A DNA stretch of 5,024 nt, from assembly GCA_027038155.1 (NCBI GenBank), contig JALVXW010000010.1, forward strand, positions 1 through 5,024, written 5' to 3'. Positions 1 through 5,024 of this stretch are shown here, one piece after another. This DNA is from Sulfurovum sp. Its GTDB lineage: Bacteria > Campylobacterota > Campylobacteria > Campylobacterales > Sulfurovaceae. A program made the translations under genes and the position numbers. The notes beneath the pieces were generated by a model, which saw nothing but the letters and a program-made list of their open reading frames with translations, made no database searches and was not told the DNA's origin. Position 1 is the stretch's first letter. Every line of letters starts with the position of its first letter.

Positions 1-581
1 GGATAGTAGTTAAGTTCTATCTCTTCATGTTTAAGGTCATTGGCTACCTTGGAGGAGATATAGCATCCCACTTGTCCGTTTTGAAGTCCATCATGTTCAG
101 GTTTTGCATCACTTGTTTTACAATCATCTAGATTTCCACCACTAAAGCGACGCTTAAGAGGACTACTGGATTGATCAACTTCAGTCCAGTTGTGATCCAC
201 CATTACAAGTTTATAGGCACCTACATCATTAAAAATAAGAGAGGCATTTTGTTTTACATCTACTCCATCTCTTACCTCTATAGTGTGGGCAATATTATTT
301 TTATTGACACAATTGTCATTCGGTTCAAAGTATGCTATGACACCATCTGCAGTTGTCTCAGCAGTACTGACTGTCGAGGAGGAGGTATCAGTATCTTTTT
401 TGTTAAAGTTTCTACTGTATCCCTGTGCTGGTGTGTTGGTGCCAAAGAGTGGTGCCACAATACGTAGAGGGTAGTTGTATCCTGCTGCAACGTTTACGGA
501 GTTGTTTCCATCAATATTGGTTGCTACCTGCACAGAGGTATCACTATCGAGTGAATCATTGTTGTCTCTAATGTTTAGGTT
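1..581 (-). other. Start of C-terminal Ig-like/beta-rich part, cut by the window edge
   Basis: Residues 1482-1674 of the giant protein. The sequence goes from 'FNLNIRDNNDS' (1481-1491) through a hydrophobic strand 'YNYPLRIVAPLFG' (1516-1528) and a Ser/Thr-rich loop (1545-1559), then 'DVGAYKLVMVDHNWTEVDQ' (1600-1618), a strand-turn typical of Ig-like stalk domains. Cys 1635 and 1654 flank a Gly/Asn/Asp-rich stretch (DDCKTSDA ... GQVGCYI) and may form a disulfide. The frame is still open at base 3 (last full codon Tyr), so the protein goes on for an unknown length. Confidence 0.5.
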
Positions 582-3500
582 AAAGCTTGAAGGTCTAATC
601 GCAAAGTTGTCTCTTGCACAGAGTGGTTTGGCAAATCTTCGTTTGAGACACTTGAAACAACTCTCCGCATCGTATGTTGCTGTATCGTAACATTTTCTTG
701 TACAGAAACCAGGGTTGTCTATTTTGTTTAAGAAATTGTTAGTATAGAATGTTCTAAAACACATATCGCCTGCTGCTCTTGTACAGTTGTTTTTAAGAAG
801 CACATCTGTTCTGTTGTCATCCGCCTTTTTGACAAAGTACCACATTCTCATTGTCGCTTTTCTTATCGCTTTGTCGTTGACAAGATAGTGTCCTGGTCCT
901 GCTGGGCGTGTACCATGAACAGGGATAGGTGCTCTATGTGAGGCAATTCCATCTTTGCCCAGAGTGACAAAGATACTATCATCACTCAGTCTAATACCTG
1001 CATTTTCACACACAAGGTCACTTTTTAATCCTGTTTTGTTTTTGAATATGTCTGCACGGATAAGCTCTACATCAAATGTTGCATTTGTTAAATCTAAATG
1101 GGTATTGTAGGGACTATCATCTTTGTATGAGACAAGTGAAAGGTTAAAGTCCTGCCCTGCTGTCTGTGTGTAGAGTGGATAGCGTTGATGTGGACTGGCA
1201 TAGTGTTCTGAATCACTTCTTTCTATATTGAATTGTCCAAAAGGACTACTGTAGGCATCGTCTCCAGGACATTCTTTAATAAGGGCTCTACCACTTGCAT
1301 GGTGGGAGTCTGTACTTAGTATATAGGGGACCAATCCTCCAGATTTAAAGTCAATAGTGGTATTGACATCAATATCTAGGTGGTAGCTACTAAGGTTGTC
1401 ATCTTTATCATAGTACCATCGCATAAAGGAGCTTTCTGAGGATGCTATAATCCCACCTTTTGCATCGGTAAGAGCTCCTTTTCCTATACCATAATATCCA
1501 TCTCCTGTATAAAGTGCTGGTCCATAATGGTTGTCTCCTGCTTCTGATATTTCAACGTGATCAAGTAGGCTTTCCAAATTTTTACCAGGTGACTTATTGA
1601 CAATATGTAATCTAGCCGAAGTTTTGGTAAGGTCAAAATCTGAGGTTAAACTTTTTAAAGCAACATGAAGAGTAACCTTCGAATCTCGATAGTGAGAGAG
1701 ATTAAAATCTCTAGCATCGTTAGAGTGAATAGCAATACTATTATCTATAAGTACAGTATATTGATAACAGAGTTCAGGCACAAAGAGCTCTGTAGCAAAA
1801 GTAACCAAACTAGGGGTATAGATGTCTCCATTTGTACCAAGCTCTACCTTTACACTTCTTTGATTGATGTTGAGTACAGAGTTTGGTCCGCTATTGTGAC
1901 CTAAGGCATCAGTACCTACATCAACTGTATGGATATCAGATCCATTGGTGTTCCCATTGGGTAGACTAGAAGGATTTAGGTTTATGCCTGGATGGTCTAT
2001 GGTTGAGTTAAAGAAGTTGTCTTGTGTATTGGAGACACTACTGAGTGTTTTACTCACACCTGTCTCGGAGGTCATTGTGACGTAATCTCCAGTTTTACCC
2101 CTATCGCCTTCTCCGGCAAAGATAGAGAAACTTGAATCAACCGTAGCATTCTCATCTCGTGGCGTGAGGAAACCTGAGATGTTGATATCTTTGGAGCTAC
2201 CTATATTAATCACTTCATATCCATCATAAATAGCAATATTTCGTGTTGTCTCGTTGGGTGTTTCATGGTTATCATAAACAATAGCCAATGCCCATGCCCC
2301 ATAGTTTCCTAAAAGATCATTATTGTAACCAGCTCCATTTTTTGTGCCATTACTTCTGTTTGTATCGTTTGTAATTCCTGTTCTACAGGGTACATTGCCA
2401 ACCGTAAATGTGCCGATGGCTGTTCTTCCTGCCAGAAGAGAGGTGATGTTTGCTTCAGCAGCGTATTTGACCCCAGCAACATCGTTTGAGGTGTTGCTTT
2501 CGGAGTGGTATTTGACTACATCTGGCAAGATGTCAACAGGAGTACCATTATCTATTGAGAAGCGTACAGGCGTGGTATGAAGATAGTCTAAAATATTCTC
2601 TTCGGAATGATTGTCTCTTGGAATGTTGTGTTCGGGTATACTGTCTATCCCCTCATCGCCTTCATCATTGTGCATATATCCTTGCCAGTAGAGTCTTGCC
2701 GCAATAATATGAGATCCATTGATATCTACGCCATTTTGGTTTCGTAAAATTTTTGCACTAGAGGAGTTGTATGTGCTAGTGTCGCTATCTATATCAATAT
2801 AGGTAAGGTTTTGCTCATCGTTAGAGAGTCCTGTGCCATCTCCTTTAAGTACAGTATGTCCGATTACTTTGATATTTCCTTTGATATTTGTCCTGTATTT
2901 CAAATCAAGCCCCAATGAAGAGCCAAGAGTTGTTATGTTTTCATCATCATCGATAATCGTGACAGTAGATTTTCTTCCGATAGCAGAAGCGTTAATGTCT
3001 TGTAGGGCACTGTTTGCTGCAACGGTTTGGTAGATCTCAAGTTGGAATGTTTCATTGTTCTCAATATCGTTATCACCAATAATTTTGAATGAGATTTGAT
3101 GGACAGGATTACATGCATATTGGTAAAATCTCTCTCCAGAACCAGCGACAGGAAGATAGTCGTTACCTGCTTGTGCACTTACTGGGGTAGAGTCTACTGT
3201 TTTCCAGTAGACAACAACATCAGATCCGTATGGACATGCTGTAATGTGGAGATTGGCTTTGGCTATTTTTACATTTGGTGCATTACCCTCTGTTACATTC
3301 ATATCTTCTATGTAAAAATCAACCGTAGAGAGATTTTCATCATCATTGACTATCTGTGCTATTGCAGATTGGTTTGCAAAATTAAAGGCCTGAGATGTGC
3401 TGGCCAATAGGTTTATGTAGAAGTTCTCATCTGGCTCCTCTTTCCAGTCCGCGGTAATAGGTATAGAGATAGGGTAGCTTGTCTCACAATCTTCTCCTGG

Positions 3501-5024
3501 TGAGACATGGATAGCACCAGAGCTAAGGCTATAGTCATTGTCCGAGAGGGTAGCTGTACCATCTGCTGTAGTCCAGTTGATAGTTATGGGTAGTGCAGGA
3601 CATTTACTAAGCGTAATATTAAAATCGGCTGTATGATGGTCTGCTGCTGGATGTAGTGGCATGGCAACACCATCTCCCTCTGTCACCTGTGTAAATACGT
3701 TTTCAATATCAATAGTAATATTATCATCATCAATAATTGTAATATTGGACTCATTTCTGTCTAGTTGTAAGTAGTCGTCGTACGCTGTAAATTTTAATGT
3801 GAGTGTTTCATCTGGCTCAGAACGTAAGTCACCAGTAATATTGATATCAATTTGTATCTTGTCAGTACCTTGTTCAAACTTGATTGGAGTAGGTGAACTT
3901 AAGGTATAGTCTTCTGGAGAGTTTGCCTCGCTTGAGGTAAGAGTGTAGGTTAGGAAGACATCTTTTTTGAGTAATTCACTGGCATTCAAGTCATAGTGCA
4001 GTGTCCAGTTACTGTCTGTCTCTGTGATATTCATATCGGCAATAGTAATTTGAGGTAAAACATCATCATCAGTAATAGTAATGACTGCAACAGCATCAGA
4101 AATCTCAACATAGTTGGAGTCTCCAGAGATAACAAGCTCTAGGGTTTCATTGTTCTCTGGTTTAAAGTCTGCAACAATAGGTAGAGATATATCTACATAG
4201 TTTACGCCAGCAGGCATGGTAACTGTGTCACTATAGGCTTCAAAGTCCTCTACATCTTTTGCAGAGGCTGGGGTTTGTACCCTAAAGCTAAAGTGAATAT
4301 CTGTATTTAGGGCCGCGTTCTCATCGGAGTAGATGCGGTATGTGACATTGTGATCATAATCTAACTCGGCATAATGCACATCAGGCAAAGAGGAGATTTT
4401 GAGTTTGGCATCATTGTCCTTAATAATCACTTGTGTTGATCCTACTGTCCCTACAATAGGTATAGAGTGCCCTGCACTGTCTGTAGCACCAGATGGGGCT
4501 ATCCAGAAGGATTCTACATTTTCTGGGAGTGTGTCTCCTACAATGGTTACTGTGACACTTCCATCTCTTGAGTGGCTTGGTATGGTGATTGTAACAGGGA
4601 TACTTCCCACATCTGCACTGCTAGCAGCAGTAGAGGTGCCACTGTAGTGGTTGTTCCCTGTAAAAACAATATTTGCTGATATTGTAATAGGGTATTTTGC
4701 TGGTTTGTCTAAAATATTTGCAATAGTAAAGGTGAGTGCATCATCACTATTGGTCTCCCATACCTCTGTGGCTGTAGGATTTTCAAAGTTGGTGATATTG
4801 GGGATATAATCATCATCAACGATGGTGCCATCATATTGGTAACAATTTTGTAAATTATAGACTGTAGAATCACCTTCTATCTGAAGTGTTCTTAGCCATA
4901 TTTTGTATGTTTCGTTATTCTCTTTGTCATAATCTCCAGTAATCATAATATCTATAGGGATCACACTAGAGTGTGGATCCATAGTAGTTGTTTGAGTGGC
5001 TGTAAATTGGTAATCTTCTGGATT
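1..5024 (-). CDS. Giant Calx-beta multidomain surface (adhesin-like) protein, partial at both ends
   Basis: One minus-strand frame is open from base 5024 to base 3 (1,674 codons, no stop, no frameshift), so both start and stop codons lie outside the window and internal Met codons are not credible starts. In order it holds a partial and five complete Calx-beta domains (residues 1-695), a beta-rich module with Trp/Tyr landmarks (about 702-1083), further beta-rich sequence (1084-1410), a seven-Cys segment ending in 'RDNFAIRP' (1414-1481) and more Ig-like sequence. The composition is rich in Asn, Asp, Thr and Ser, with no transmembrane helix or enzyme motif, as in extracellular stalk or adhesion proteins. 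Known role of the family parts: Calx-beta domains bind calcium and stiffen surface proteins. Inference: a cell-surface adhesin or matrix protein, exported through the periplasm and glycosylated on Asn. The exact ligand, anchor and gene name cannot be told. The coding call is near certain; the function is tentative. Confidence 0.5.
582..785 (-). other. Seven-cysteine segment ending in the RDNFAIRP motif
   Basis: Residues 1414-1481 of the giant protein. Cysteines fall at 1414, 1422, 1441, 1445, 1456, 1459 and 1469, with spacing C-x7-C-x18-C-x3-C-x10-C-x2-C-x9-C, followed at once by 'RDNFAIRPSSF'. The rest of the 1,674 visible residues holds only about a dozen Cys. The close pairs (C-x3-C and C-x2-C) could be a disulfide knot or a metal site; an exported protein favours disulfides. 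The odd number leaves one Cys free, or paired with C1339, C1572 or another residue outside the segment. The segment looks like a hinge between the upstream beta-rich part and the Ig-like part after 'FAIRP'. Confidence 0.5.
1020..1775 (-). other. Beta-rich region of unassigned fold following the LYW module
   Basis: Residues 1084-1335 of the giant protein. The first part ('ELCYQYTVLIDN', residues 1084-1095, through 'VALKSLTSDFDLTKT' to 1135) has alternating hydrophobic residues, as in a beta-sandwich standing where a DUF11-like repeat would be expected. A second part begins at the Gly-rich 'GDGYYGIGKGALTDAKGG' (1174-1191) and runs through 'HLDIDVNTTIDF' (1215-1226), 'FGQFNIERSD' (1262-1271), 'RYPLYTQTAGQDFNLSLVSY' (1281-1300) and 'FDVELIRADIF' (1317-1327). 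I recall similar strings in large surface proteins of Campylobacterota, but I cannot assign a named family or a function. Confidence 0.5.
1776..2921 (-). other. Beta-rich surface-protein module (LYW.G ... VTFATELFVP)
   Basis: Residues about 702-1083 of the giant protein. Landmarks in order: 'NIKGNIKVIGHTVL' (713-726), 'YIDIDSDTSTYNSSSA' (742-757), 'ARLYWQG' (776-782), 'GAWALAIVYDN' (909-919), 'NIAIYDGYEVI' (929-939), 'ISGFLTP' (949-955), 'GEGDRGKTGDYV' (971-982), 'DNFFNSTI' (1002-1009) and 'GDIYTPSLVTFATELFVP' (1066-1083). From memory, the same order of landmarks recurs in large bacterial secreted proteins, including ones with DUF11-type repeats, where it precedes the repeats. I cannot name a Pfam family with confidence. 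Here the stretch after 'FVP' is not an obvious DUF11 repeat. The fold is probably all beta; the ligand is unknown. Confidence 0.5.
2940..5024 (-). repeat. Array of six Calx-beta domains (first one partial)
   Basis: Protein-level tandem repeats of about 110-130 residues, too diverged to show as DNA repeats. Units: 1, residues 1-73 (5024-4806, C-terminal part only); 2, residues 76-205 (4799-4410); 3, residues 207-321 (4406-4062); 4, residues 324-434 (4055-3723); 5, residues 436-563 (3719-3336); 6, residues 567-695 (3326-2940). Shared landmarks are an N-terminal strand ending in 'TE' ('NITETD', 'QVTEGDG', 'NVTEGN'), a 'DY' turn (EDYTL, NDYSL, NDYLP), a late loop before the penultimate strand (ENNET, EPDET, EPDEN) and a terminal acidic linker (IVDDD, ITDDD, IIDDD, VNDDE). 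Unit 5 is closest to the family consensus, with 'INWTTADGTA'. Unit 2 is the most diverged: it lacks the DY turn and ends in 'KDNDA'. In the family, acidic residues of the linker and the loops bind calcium between successive domains. Confidence 0.5.

Noticed and set aside
171..690. Three short plus-strand open frames (98, 63 and 71 codons)
   Set aside because: They overlap each other and the minus-strand frame, resemble no known protein, and are antisense shadows of the C-terminal part of the giant protein.
2933..3178. Minus-strand 81-codon open frame in another phase
   Set aside because: It overlaps Calx-beta unit 6 out of frame; the main frame shows clear domain motifs here and this one shows none.
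3096..3410. Plus-strand open frame of 104 codons, the longest on that strand
   Set aside because: It lies wholly within the minus-strand gene, has no ribosome-binding site or recognisable protein features, and its translation (Cys, Tyr, Ile and Val rich) is what the antisense of a beta-rich coding frame gives.
2941..4820. Recurrent 'atcatcatc' runs suggesting a DNA microsatellite or direct repeats
   Set aside because: Each run is only about nine bases and falls exactly on the Asp-triplet linker at the end of a Calx-beta domain, so protein constraint explains it.
1..5024. Promoters, terminators, CRISPR array, tRNA or insertion-sequence ends within the window
   Set aside because: The sequence is continuous coding sequence; I saw no spaced direct repeats, no hairpin followed by a T run, no tRNA-like fold and no transposase motif on either strand.

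Overview
The whole window lies inside one very large gene on the minus strand. Reading the reverse complement from base 5024, one frame runs 1,674 codons to base 3 without a stop. It neither starts nor ends here, so both termini of the protein are outside the window. Residue numbers used below count from base 5024 (residue n begins at base 5024-3(n-1)) and are not true protein numbers. I see no RNA gene, mobile element, CRISPR array, promoter, terminator or plus-strand gene.

From N- to C-terminus the visible protein consists of: (i) residues 1-695, the end of one Calx-beta domain followed by five more, joined by acidic Asp-rich linkers; (ii) residues about 702-1083, a long beta-rich surface-protein module with 'ARLYWQG', 'WALAIVYDN', 'IYDGYEVI', 'GEGDRGKTGD' and 'VTFATELFVP' landmarks; (iii) residues about 1084-1410, two less recognisable beta-rich stretches; (iv) residues 1414-1481, a seven-cysteine segment ending in 'RDNFAIRP'; (v) residues 1482-1674, the start of further Ig-like or beta-rich sequence that continues past base 1. 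It looks like a giant exported, calcium-binding surface or adhesin-like protein. No enzyme active site is visible.

The module order, the Cys/'FAIRP' segment and the AT-leaning codon use (AGA for Arg, A/T-ending codons) resemble large surface proteins of Campylobacterota such as Sulfurimonas or Sulfurovum relatives. This is from memory and was not searched.

The most striking signal is in the protein, not the gene layout. By hand count it has 47 N-x-S/T sites, and 31 of them have Asp or Glu at -2. That matches the extended D/E-x-N-x-S/T sequon of the Campylobacter-type oligosaccharyltransferase PglB. Only 10 of 94 other Asn residues have an acidic -2 residue. The protein therefore looks strongly selected as a PglB substrate, heavily N-glycosylated in the periplasm. 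Together with the likely disulfides, this implies Sec-type export through the periplasm.
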